Source: Frankiaceae bacterium
GTDB taxonomy: Bacteria > Actinomycetota > Actinomycetes > JAFAQI01
NCBI GenBank assembly: GCA_030840545.1
Contig: JAVEEH010000213.1
Coordinates: 1 to 5,448, forward strand
Length of the DNA: 5,448 nucleotides
Direction of reading: 5' to 3'
Within the stretch, counting starts at the first letter, position 1; the number at the start of each line of letters is the position of its first letter. This document shows, one piece after another, positions 1 to 5,448 of this stretch. The notes under the pieces were generated by a model that did not search any database, was not told where the DNA came from, and saw only the letters and a program-made list of their open reading frames with translations. The position numbers and the translations under genes were made by a program.

Positions 1-599
1 TCCAGCACTACGTCGTGTTCATTGCCGTCGGGCTCATCCCGTTCCAGTGGTTCCGCCAGTCCGTCAACGGCGCCACCGGTGTCTTGACGGGCAACGGCAG
101 GCTGATCAGCTCGATCAGCCTGCCGCGGGAGATGTATCCCCTCGCCTTCGTGCTGATGAAGACCATCGAGTTCCTCATCACCCTTCCGATCGTGGTCGCC
201 CTCGCCCTCGCCTACGGTCTGCACCCGAACAGCAACGCCATCTACCTGCCGCTGGCGTTCATCATCGAGCTCGTGATGATCACCGGGCTCGCGTTGCTCC
301 TGTCGTCGCTCAACACCCTGTTCAAGGACATCGACCGGGCGCTGGGCGTCGTCATGCGGCTGCTCTTCTACTTGACGCCGGTGCTCTACCCGACGTCGCG
401 GCTGCACGGCAAGATCCGCGAGATCTACAACCTGAACCCCATGGTGGGGATCATCGACATGCACCGGTCCGTGTGGTTTCCCAAGACGGTGGTCTCGCCG
501 CACGTGATCCTGATCAGCGCGATCGGCGCGATCGTCGCCTTCGTCGCCGGCTGGGCGACCTTCATTCGGGTGGAGCCGTCCGTGCTCAAGGAGCTCTGA
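1..599 (+). CDS. ABC-2 type transporter permease, TagG/Wzm-like, 5'-truncated
   Basis: This is the C-terminal part (198 visible residues) of an inner-membrane permease that, with its ATPase partner, exports lipid-linked polysaccharide or teichoic acid. The frame is open to the left edge (codons from base 3), so the start lies outside the window; the GTG at 15 is an internal Val codon. Counting that Val as residue 1, hydrophobic segments lie near 43-67, 77-99, 109-126 and 163-184. The stretch with LPREMYPLA before the first of these, the FKDIDR loop and the FYLTPVLYP segment followed by LNPM are typical of the ABC-2 polysaccharide exporter permeases. The protein ends in the short polar tail VEPSVLKEL. 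It is followed one base later by its ATPase gene, as is usual for tagGH or wzm-wzt pairs. The exported polymer cannot be read from the sequence. The family is clear; teichoic acid rather than O-antigen-like cargo is inferred from the neighbours. Confidence 0.93.
   Translation, partial: QHYVVFIAVGLIPFQWFRQSVNGATGVLTGNGRLISSISLPREMYPLAFVLMKTIEFLITLPIVVALALAYGLHPNSNAIYLPLAFIIELVMITGLALLLSSLNTLFKDIDRALGVVMRLLFYLTPVLYPTSRLHGKIREIYNLNPMVGIIDMHRSVWFPKTVVSPHVILISAIGAIVAFVAGWATFIRVEPSVLKEL
588..593 (+). promoter_or_regulatory. Ribosome binding site of the ABC ATPase gene
   Basis: AAGGAG lies inside the last codons of the permease gene, with 7 bases between it and the GTG at 601. This near-perfect Shine-Dalgarno match at ideal spacing fixes GTG 601 as the ATPase start and suits coupled translation of the two exporter subunits. 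Confidence 0.8.
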
Positions 600-600
600 G

Positions 601-1353
601 GTGGGAGAGTCCATCTCGGTTCACGACCTCGGCATCAAGTTCCACATCAACCAGCGTGGACGACGGCGCAAGGGGCGACAGCTCACGCAGGTCTTCGTGC
701 CGCGAAAGTTCGAGACGGTCCAGCGTGAGTTCTGGGCGTTGCGCAACGTCTCCCTCACGATCCAGCAGGGCGAGGCCGTCGGCATCATCGGCCGTAACGG
801 CTCCGGCAAGAGCACGCTGTTGCGCCTCATCGCCGGAGTCCTGCTGCCCGACGAAGGGCGCGTACAGGTCAATGGCGGGGTGGGCGCGATGCTCGAGCTC
901 TCCGCCGGTTTCGTCGGGTCGCTGACCGCTCGCGACAACGTCTATCTGCTCTCCGCACTGCACGGGTTCAGCCGGGAGCAGGTCGACGAGCGCTTCGACG
1001 AGATCATCCGGTGGGCCGAGGTCGAGCGTTTCGTCGACTCGCAGATCAGGCACTTCTCCAGCGGCATGCGCGCGCGCCTGGCCTTCTCCGTCGTCACCCG
1101 GCTGGAGGAGCCGATCCTGCTGATCGACGAGGTGCTGGCGGTGGGCGACAAGGCGTTCCGGCGCAAGTGCTCCCGGGTGATCGAGGGCATGATGTCCGAG
1201 GGTCGGACCATGCTCCTGGTCTCCCACAACGAGGGGGATCTGGAGCGGCTCTGCACCCGAGGCATCTACCTGAAGGCGGGTGAGGTCGTGGCCGACGGCC
1301 CGATCCGCGACGTCCTCGACCTCTACGCCACGGACTCGGACCGCGAGCAGTGA
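601..1353 (+). CDS. ABC transporter ATPase, TagH/Wzt-like polysaccharide or teichoic acid exporter
   Basis: This 250-residue cytoplasmic nucleotide-binding subunit powers export by the permease encoded just upstream. All ATPase motifs are present in order: Walker A GRNGSGKST at 64-72, the ELSAGF segment near 99-104 that is typical of polysaccharide-export ATPases around the Q-loop, the signature FSSGM at 152-156, Walker B ILLIDE at 172-177 followed by VLAVGD, and the H-loop His in VSHN at 207-210. The basic stretch RGRRRKGR near 19-26, before the FWALRNVS strand, fits the N-terminal extension found in TagH-type proteins. The length matches a bare ABC domain. It lacks the long C-terminal extension of Bacillus TagH and the carbohydrate-binding tail of some Wzt proteins, so cargo selection must lie elsewhere. 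The start is GTG 601, supported by a strong Shine-Dalgarno site. Its last codons overlap the next gene by 4 bases. Confidence 0.95.
   Translation: MGESISVHDLGIKFHINQRGRRRKGRQLTQVFVPRKFETVQREFWALRNVSLTIQQGEAVGIIGRNGSGKSTLLRLIAGVLLPDEGRVQVNGGVGAMLELSAGFVGSLTARDNVYLLSALHGFSREQVDERFDEIIRWAEVERFVDSQIRHFSSGMRARLAFSVVTRLEEPILLIDEVLAVGDKAFRRKCSRVIEGMMSEGRTMLLVSHNEGDLERLCTRGIYLKAGEVVADGPIRDVLDLYATDSDREQ
1350..1353 (+). promoter_or_regulatory. GTGA stop-start overlap (translational coupling)
   Basis: The TGA stop of the ATPase gene and the GTG start of the nucleotidyltransferase gene share bases in GTGA. No convincing Shine-Dalgarno sequence precedes this start, so the second gene is probably translated by terminating ribosomes that restart. 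Confidence 0.7.
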
Positions 1354-2081
1354 TCGGCATCGTGCTCGCGGCCGGTGCCGGCCGTCGGCTCGCCCCGCTC
1401 ACCGACGACCTGCCGAAGACGCTGCTCGAGGTGGCGCCGGACACGACCATCCTCGACATCGCGCTGCACAACCTGGCCGCAGTCGGCCTGGACGACGTCG
1501 CGGTGGTGACCGGCTTCGCGTCGCATCAGATCGACAGCCGGCTGGAGGCTCTGGCGAAGCGCCACGGGGTGCGGCTGCGGGTCGTCTGGAACGACAAGGC
1601 GACGATCTGGAACAACGCCTACTCCCTCTGGCTCGCCCGTGACCTCTTCGCCGACGGCGCCTTGCTCTGCAACGGCGACACGGTGCACCCGGACGGCGTC
1701 GAGCGAACGATGCTCGCGGCACCGGCGCGGGAGATCCTGCTCGCCATGGACGACGAGAAGGTGCTCGCCGAGGAAGAGATGAAGATCGTGCTGGGTCCGG
1801 CGGGGACGTTGCGGCGGATCAACAAGGCGATCGACCCCGCCGAAGCTGTCGGCGAATACATCGGGGTCACGCGCATCGAGCCGGCCGCAGCCGCGGGTCT
1901 CGCGGACGCCCTCGAGGCGACCTGGCGTCGCGACACGACCCTCTACTACGAGGACGGCTTCCAGGAGTACGCCGACCGCGGTGGCATCGTCGACGTCGCT
2001 CCCATCGGCACAGTGTCGTGGGTCGAGGTCGACAACCACGACGACCTCGCGCGGGCGCGGGAGATCGCATGCCACTACTAG
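1350..2081 (+). CDS. Nucleotidyltransferase, LicC-like (putative CTP:polyol- or choline-phosphate cytidylyltransferase)
   Basis: This 243-residue cytoplasmic enzyme of the GT-A-like nucleotidyltransferase fold should join an NTP and a phosphorylated small molecule to give an NDP-activated product. The N-terminal signature LAAGAGRRLAPLT (6-18) followed by LPKTLL (Lys23) is the nucleotide-binding loop of this superfamily. Asp110 in CNGD is the expected metal-binding Asp, and a second acidic cluster, WVEVDNHDD, lies at 224-232. The stretch NNAYSLW at 88-94 resembles the NNxYSL motif of LicC-type phosphocholine cytidylyltransferases and of the inositol-phosphate cytidylyltransferases, which favours CTP. 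This is family knowledge, not proof. The GTG start puts beta strand 1 at residues 2-6, as in the family, so nothing is missing. It sits between the exporter and a polyol-phosphate dehydrogenase, and a CDP-alcohol phosphotransferase lies nearby, so CDP-polyol synthesis is the best inference. It could instead activate a hexose phosphate. Confidence 0.9.
   Translation: MIGIVLAAGAGRRLAPLTDDLPKTLLEVAPDTTILDIALHNLAAVGLDDVAVVTGFASHQIDSRLEALAKRHGVRLRVVWNDKATIWNNAYSLWLARDLFADGALLCNGDTVHPDGVERTMLAAPAREILLAMDDEKVLAEEEMKIVLGPAGTLRRINKAIDPAEAVGEYIGVTRIEPAAAAGLADALEATWRRDTTLYYEDGFQEYADRGGIVDVAPIGTVSWVEVDNHDDLARAREIACHY
2059..2063 (+). promoter_or_regulatory. Ribosome binding site of the dehydrogenase gene
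   Basis: GGGAG lies 5 bases before ATG 2069, inside the end of the nucleotidyltransferase gene. It favours ATG 2069 over the upstream in-frame GTG 2018, whose extra 17 residues are Arg-rich and look like read-through of the overlapping frame, and over ATG 2087, which has no comparable site. Confidence 0.6.
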
Positions 2082-3127
2082 CGCGGATGGTGGCCTCGCC
2101 GCTGACCGTCGACGTCCGTCCCGGCGCGGTCGAAGGGCTCAGCCGGCTGCTCGCCGACGGCGGCATCTCCTCCGGTGGCAAGGTCGTGGTGCTCGTCGGT
2201 CCCGGCCAGGGCGAAGAGATCGCACAGGTGCTCGAGCCGCGGCTCGTCAACGCGACGGTGCTGCCGGTGCGGTCGGCGTCGATCGAGCATGCCCGCGAAC
2301 TCGCCGCGACACTTCGCGAGTCGTCGTACGACGCCGTGGTGGGCATCGGCGGCGGCCGCTCGCTCGACGTCGCGAAATACGTTGCCACCCTCGTCGCGCT
2401 GCCGATGGTGGCCGTCGCCACCAACCTCTCGCACGACGGCATCGCGTCCCCGGTGGCGTCGTTGGAGTACGACGGCCGCAAGGGTTCCTACGGGGTGCAC
2501 ATCCCCCTCGCCGTGTTCGTCGACCTCGACTATGTCCGCCGCGCCCCGGTGCAGATGGTGCGGTCGGGCGTCGGCGACGTCGTCAGCAACCTGTCCGCCC
2601 TGTCGGACTGGCGCCTGGCGGAGACCGAGCGCGGCGAGCCGGTCGACGGTCTCGCCGCGGCGCTGGCCCGCATGTCGGCCGAGGCGGTGCTCTACCGCAC
2701 CGACACGGTCGACTCGACCGACTTCTTGACGACGCTCAGCGAGGCCCTCGTGCTGTCCGGGCTGGCCATGGCCGTGGCCGGGAGCAGCCGGCCGTGCAGC
2801 GGCGGCGACCACGAGATCCTGCACGCGGTCGACCAGCTCTTCCCTGGCGTCAGCAACCATGGCGAGCTGGCCGGGGTCGGCGCGCTGTTCTGCGCGTTCC
2901 TCCGGCAGGACGACACCCAGCTGGCGGCGATCGATGCGTGTCTGCGGCGCCACGTGCTGCCGCGCCTGCCTGCCGACATCGGGTTGTCGGCCGAGCAGTT
3001 CGCCACTGCCGTCGCCGTCGCGCCGACCACGCGGCCCGACCGCTACACGATCCTCGAGCACCTCGACCTGGACGCCGCTCAGATCGGCAGCCGCGTCGAC
3101 GGCTTCATCGCCGCCCTGTCGTCCTGA
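2069..3127 (+). CDS. Iron/zinc-type dehydrogenase, sn-glycerol-1-phosphate dehydrogenase-like (AraM/EgsA family)
   Basis: This 352-residue cytoplasmic NAD(P)H-dependent oxidoreductase has a fold shared with glycerol dehydrogenase and 3-dehydroquinate synthase. Members of the closest family reduce dihydroxyacetone phosphate to sn-glycerol-1-phosphate in archaea, and in Bacillus as AraM. The nucleotide-binding loop is GIGGGRSLD at 92-100, and the family hallmark NLSHDGIASP lies at 119-128. The three metal ligands are visible: Asp170 in GVGD, His248 in SGGDHEILH and His264 in NHGELAGVG. SSRPCSGGDH (239-248) matches the SSRPxSGxEH pattern of glycerol-1-phosphate dehydrogenases with Asp in place of Glu. 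An intact metal site argues for an active enzyme. The start at ATG 2069 overlaps the upstream gene by 13 bases. The 3' end overlaps the convergent glycosyltransferase gene by 23 bases. The substrate may be another keto-polyol phosphate; the family call is firm and the exact substrate is inference. Confidence 0.9.
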   Translation: MPLLARMVASPLTVDVRPGAVEGLSRLLADGGISSGGKVVVLVGPGQGEEIAQVLEPRLVNATVLPVRSASIEHARELAATLRESSYDAVVGIGGGRSLDVAKYVATLVALPMVAVATNLSHDGIASPVASLEYDGRKGSYGVHIPLAVFVDLDYVRRAPVQMVRSGVGDVVSNLSALSDWRLAETERGEPVDGLAAALARMSAEAVLYRTDTVDSTDFLTTLSEALVLSGLAMAVAGSSRPCSGGDHEILHAVDQLFPGVSNHGELAGVGALFCAFLRQDDTQLAAIDACLRRHVLPRLPADIGLSAEQFATAVAVAPTTRPDRYTILEHLDLDAAQIGSRVDGFIAALSS

Positions 3128-4781
3128 CCCGGCCGGTTCGTCGCCGGCGGAGCAGGAAGCGCCGTCCCGCGTAGCGTCCGCGCGAGAGCAGCCCGATGAC
3201 GCGGTCGTATGTCGCAGGCAGGCCGGCGAGCTGCAGCACGAAGCGCCCGTTGATCTCGACCGGTCGCAACCGTCCGCCGGTGAGCCGGTGCCATCGGGTC
3301 GCGACGGCGAGGTCATGGTCCGGCAGCCGGGCATCGCGGGCGCTCAGCGCCAGCCGGTTCTGCCGGCCGGCGCTGCTCAGCACCAGCGCCAGCCGCAGCT
3401 CGTGCCCGACAGTGGGCGCCGCCAGGCGACGACCGAGCGCGACCAGGTCCAGTCGCGCTTCGAAGCGCAACAGGTTTTCGGGAGCAGGCCGGAGCACCGC
3501 GGGTGTCTGCCAGAGCACTCCGCCGATCCGGCCCCGGACCTCGACCCGGCCGGTGATGACCGGCTCCCGGGCGAGTCGGCCCAGCACGTCGTGCACGTCG
3601 CCCGTCAGCAGCAGGTCCGTGCCGTCGACTCGGCACTCGCGGACAACCGTGCGGAAGGGCGTGCCGGCGAACCCTGCCGTGAGCAGGCCGGTAGCGGTGA
3701 CGTCGAGGGCCGCGCGGGTCGACGGGTCGTCGAGGTGAGCAGCCGTCCAGAACAGGCGGTCATCGCGAAGCGTGAGGTCGCCGCCGACCCCGCCGGTGAC
3801 CGACCAGTCGGCTGCGCACAGCGTCCGCTCGAGATCGCCTCGCGCGGCCAGGGCGGCGCCGACGCGGCTCGGCGCCGCCGCGTCGGGACTGGCAGCGAGG
3901 TCGAGCCCGGCGACGTAGGCCTCCGCGAGCGCCAGCAGCTCCGGGCGCTGGGACGGCGCCGCGGTCCGCAGCTGCCGCAGGAACAACGCAAAGTCTGCGT
4001 CGAGGAACTTCGTCTGCTTGGCCGCGGCCAGTGCCGGACCGACCTCGTGTGCCGCCAGGAAGGCGTCGATCCGCCGATGGACCTCGAAGCGGTCCCGCCA
4101 GTTGCGCACCTCGCCGCGGTTGGTGATCGACGGCGCTTCGGCGTTGCGGCGGACGTTCCACACATAGACGAGTTCGGGGATGATGGCGATGCGCCGCGCG
4201 GTGCAGTAGGCCTCGGTCGTGAACAGCAGGTCTTCGTAGAGAAGCCCTTCCGGGAACCGGAGCCCCTGGTCCAGCAGCAGCTGTCGGCGATAGAGCTTGT
4301 TCCACGCGGGCGTGTCGTAGAGCTGTCGCGGTCGGTCGAGGATGCTGTCGAGCACTACCGGTCGGAGGTAGAGCTGCTCGTGCGCCCCGATCACGCGGCG
4401 GGGCTGGTGGTGGCGCCGGACGAAGCGGCCGCAGGCAAGGTCGGCGTCAGCGCGTTCGGCGGCGGCCACCAGCAGCTGACAGGCGCGGCGGGTGAACACG
4501 TCGTCGCTGTCGAGGAACATCACATAACGACCGGTGGCCTGGTCGATGCCGACGTTGCGCGGACGGCTGCAGCCGCCGCTGTTGGTGTCGAGCCGGATGA
4601 CGCGCACCCGCGGATCCGCCGCGGCGAGCCGCGCCGTGACTGCCGGTGTGTCGTCGGTGGAGGCGTCGTCGACGACGAGGATCTCGAGATCACGCATGGT
4701 CTGTGCCATGACCGACCGCACTGCGGTGGGCAGATGCTCGGCATCGTTGTAGCCGATGACGACGACGCTCACCAGCGGCAT
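3105..4781 (-). CDS. Family 2 glycosyltransferase with large C-terminal beta-rich region (TarS-like architecture)
   Basis: This 558-residue protein should transfer a sugar from a nucleotide sugar to a surface polymer or its lipid-linked precursor. The N-terminal GT-A domain (about 1-215) shows VSVVVIGYNDAEHL at 4-17, the LVVDDASTDDT segment at 35-45, NSGGCSRPRNVGID near 67-80, the DXD-type metal site DSDD at 91-94 and the acidic LLYED (E183, D184) at the expected catalytic-base position. A helical linker (about 225-300) and a valine- and leucine-rich, probably beta-sandwich region (about 330-525) follow, then an Arg-rich tail. No membrane segment is visible. Length and order recall the teichoic acid GlcNAc transferase TarS (GT-A, linker, C-terminal Ig-like trimerisation domains), but this is a resemblance judged by eye. 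ATG 4781 was chosen because beta strand 1 starts at once; the in-frame ATG at 4841 would add 20 unlike residues and overlap the divergent gene. No Shine-Dalgarno site precedes ATG 4781, so it may be leaderless. Confidence 0.9.
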   Translation of the reverse strand: MPLVSVVVIGYNDAEHLPTAVRSVMAQTMRDLEILVVDDASTDDTPAVTARLAAADPRVRVIRLDTNSGGCSRPRNVGIDQATGRYVMFLDSDDVFTRRACQLLVAAAERADADLACGRFVRRHHQPRRVIGAHEQLYLRPVVLDSILDRPRQLYDTPAWNKLYRRQLLLDQGLRFPEGLLYEDLLFTTEAYCTARRIAIIPELVYVWNVRRNAEAPSITNRGEVRNWRDRFEVHRRIDAFLAAHEVGPALAAAKQTKFLDADFALFLRQLRTAAPSQRPELLALAEAYVAGLDLAASPDAAAPSRVGAALAARGDLERTLCAADWSVTGGVGGDLTLRDDRLFWTAAHLDDPSTRAALDVTATGLLTAGFAGTPFRTVVRECRVDGTDLLLTGDVHDVLGRLAREPVITGRVEVRGRIGGVLWQTPAVLRPAPENLLRFEARLDLVALGRRLAAPTVGHELRLALVLSSAGRQNRLALSARDARLPDHDLAVATRWHRLTGGRLRPVEINGRFVLQLAGLPATYDRVIGLLSRGRYAGRRFLLRRRRTGRVRTTGRR

Positions 4782-4788
4782 GCCGTCG

Positions 4789-4794
4789 AGCCTA
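4789..4794 (-). promoter_or_regulatory. Candidate -10 element for a leaderless glycosyltransferase transcript
   Basis: On the minus strand TAGGCT (TANNNT) ends 7 bases before ATG 4781. This is the spacing at which actinobacterial leaderless genes start transcription on the start codon, and it would explain the missing Shine-Dalgarno site. No -35 match is visible, and TANNNT occurs often by chance. Confidence 0.35.
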
Positions 4795-4798
4795 CGGT
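4793..4798 (+). promoter_or_regulatory. Candidate -10 element for the CDP-alcohol phosphotransferase gene
   Basis: TACGGT (TANNNT) on the plus strand would place a transcript start near 4805, just before the GGGAG at 4808-4812 and GTG 4823. It shares two bases with the opposing -10 candidate at 4789-4794. No clear -35 box is seen. Confidence 0.3.
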
Positions 4799-4807
4799 CC
4801 GTCGGAT

Positions 4808-4812
4808 GGGAG
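4808..4812 (+). promoter_or_regulatory. Ribosome binding site of the CDP-alcohol phosphotransferase gene
   Basis: GGGAG lies 10 bases before GTG 4823. The spacing is slightly long but acceptable in actinomycetes, and the site supports this start over ATG 4928, which would cut off the well-formed N-terminal region. Confidence 0.5.
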
Positions 4813-4822
4813 ACTGCGGCAT

Positions 4823-5448
4823 GTGAGCGGCCGGTCTCCATCCCCGCTGCGCCGCCCGACTCTCGAGGAGTTCCGCGCGGTCGCGCAGCCGAGTGTGCTC
4901 GTCGACGACCTCAGCCGTGAGCACTGGATGGGTCGGAGATACATGCGGCGGCTGTCCGTCCGCCTCACCCGGCGCCTGGCGATGACGAGAGCCACGCCGG
5001 ACACCGTCACCTGGGGAATGGTCCTCAGCGGTCTGGCTGCAGCCGGCGTGCTCACCGTGCCGGCGGTCTGGGCGACGTTCGTCGCCGTCGTTCTCATCCA
5101 GCTGCAGCTGCTGTTCGACTGCAGTGATGGGGAGCTGGCCCGATGGCGCGGCAGCAGCAGCCCGCGCGGGGTCTTCCTCGACCGCTTCGGCCACTACACG
5201 ACCGACGCCGCCGTGGTGGCGGCCGTCGGCGTCCACGCCGATGGCGGCCTCGGATCCATCGACGGGTGGACGACGCTCGGCCTCGCTGCGGCGGTGCTGG
5301 TGCTCGTGATCCGCGCCGAGACCGACCTGGTGCACGTGGCCAGGAGCGCGGCCGGGCTGCCGCGCATCGACGCCGCAGCGGTCGTGCCACGGGCAACCGG
5401 GGTCCGCGCGGTGCGCACGTTGGTCCATCGGCTGCCGATCAACCGGCT
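4823..5448 (+). CDS. CDP-alcohol phosphatidyltransferase family membrane enzyme, 3'-truncated by window edge
   Basis: The frame opens at GTG 4823 and stays open to the edge (208 full codons visible). Family members are membrane enzymes that displace CMP from a CDP-alcohol and join the phospho-alcohol to a second alcohol. The motif D-x2-D-G-x2-A-R-x8-G-x3-D-x3-D is present at 99-124: Asp99, Asp102, Gly103, Ala106, Arg107, Gly116 and Asp120 are all in register. The last position, normally the catalytic-base Asp, is His124 (DRFGHY). Before the motif come an amphipathic, basic region (about 38-57), TRATPDTVTW and a hydrophobic segment near 63-98; further hydrophobic stretches lie near 126-137 and 150-163. 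An acidic N-terminal region (LEEF, LVDDLSREHW) precedes the core. It diverges from the glycosyltransferase gene across 41 bases. The nearby nucleotidyltransferase could make its CDP-alcohol substrate. The second substrate and the C-terminal third are unknown. Confidence 0.9.
   Translation, partial: MSGRSPSPLRRPTLEEFRAVAQPSVLVDDLSREHWMGRRYMRRLSVRLTRRLAMTRATPDTVTWGMVLSGLAAAGVLTVPAVWATFVAVVLIQLQLLFDCSDGELARWRGSSSPRGVFLDRFGHYTTDAAVVAAVGVHADGGLGSIDGWTTLGLAAAVLVLVIRAETDLVHVARSAAGLPRIDAAAVVPRATGVRAVRTLVHRLPINR

Noticed and set aside
47..925. A plus-strand frame of 292 codons spanning the permease-ATPase junction.
   Set aside because: It is out of frame with both motif-bearing genes and encodes an Arg/Ser-rich, motif-free product.
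2018..2068. A longer dehydrogenase starting at GTG 2018.
   Set aside because: The extra 17 residues are Arg/Gly-rich read-through within the upstream gene, and ATG 2069 has a GGGAG site at good spacing.
3132..3148. An inverted repeat, GCCGG and CCGGC with a 7-base loop, just after the dehydrogenase stop, considered as a terminator.
   Set aside because: The stem is only 5 base pairs, no T tract follows on either strand, it lies within the glycosyltransferase coding sequence, and such short GC repeats are expected by chance here.
2078..3334. A minus-strand open frame of 418 codons opposite the dehydrogenase gene.
   Set aside because: It is a shadow of the dehydrogenase, which has intact cofactor and metal motifs. 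The antisense product is Arg/Gly/Asp-rich without family features.
2859..4826. A plus-strand open frame of 655 codons covering almost the whole glycosyltransferase gene.
   Set aside because: It is antisense to a gene with clear GT-A motifs. Its translation is low-complexity, rich in Arg, Ala, Gly and Pro with no recognisable motif, as expected when GC-rich third positions remove stop codons from the opposite strand.
4782..4841. A longer glycosyltransferase starting at the in-frame ATG at 4841.
   Set aside because: The 20 extra residues (from METGRSHAAV) precede the first strand of the GT-A fold without resembling family members, and that start would overlap the divergent gene's start. The ATG at 4781 fits better.
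4769..5428. A minus-strand open frame of 219 codons at the right end.
   Set aside because: It is antisense to the CDP-alcohol phosphotransferase, whose motif and membrane segments are clear. The antisense product is polar and of low complexity.

Overview
The window is gene-dense, very GC-rich DNA with GTG starts, overlapping reading frames and strong GC bias at third codon positions. This points to a high-GC actinomycete (Actinomycetota); the genus cannot be told from sequence alone. There is no tRNA, rRNA, CRISPR array or mobile element, and no gene-free stretch longer than about 45 bases.

Layout. Four plus-strand genes run head to tail from 1 to 3127: the 3' part of an ABC-2 type permease, its ABC ATPase (TagG/TagH-like polysaccharide or teichoic acid exporter), a sugar/choline-phosphate-type nucleotidyltransferase (LicC-like), and a metal-dependent dehydrogenase of the sn-glycerol-1-phosphate dehydrogenase (AraM/EgsA) type. 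Spacing is one base between permease and ATPase, a 4-base GTGA overlap between ATPase and nucleotidyltransferase, and a 13-base overlap into the dehydrogenase, so this is very probably one translationally coupled operon whose promoter lies before the window. A minus-strand gene (4781 to 3105) for a large family 2 glycosyltransferase converges on the dehydrogenase with a 23-base tail-to-tail overlap. After a 41-base divergent gap, a plus-strand CDP-alcohol phosphotransferase starts at 4823 and runs off the right edge.

How they may work together (inference). The dehydrogenase would reduce dihydroxyacetone phosphate, or a related keto-polyol phosphate, to a polyol phosphate. The nucleotidyltransferase would activate it with CTP, and the CDP-alcohol phosphotransferase would pass the polyol phosphate to a membrane acceptor or polyol. 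The glycosyltransferase, whose size and domain order recall teichoic acid glycosyltransferases such as TarS, would add sugars, and the ABC exporter would move the lipid-linked product across the membrane. The combination suggests a cell-surface, teichoic-acid-like glycopolymer with an unusual polyol phosphate, perhaps built from sn-glycerol-1-phosphate. The most striking residue-level oddity is a His in place of the last, catalytic-base Asp of the CDP-alcohol phosphotransferase motif.
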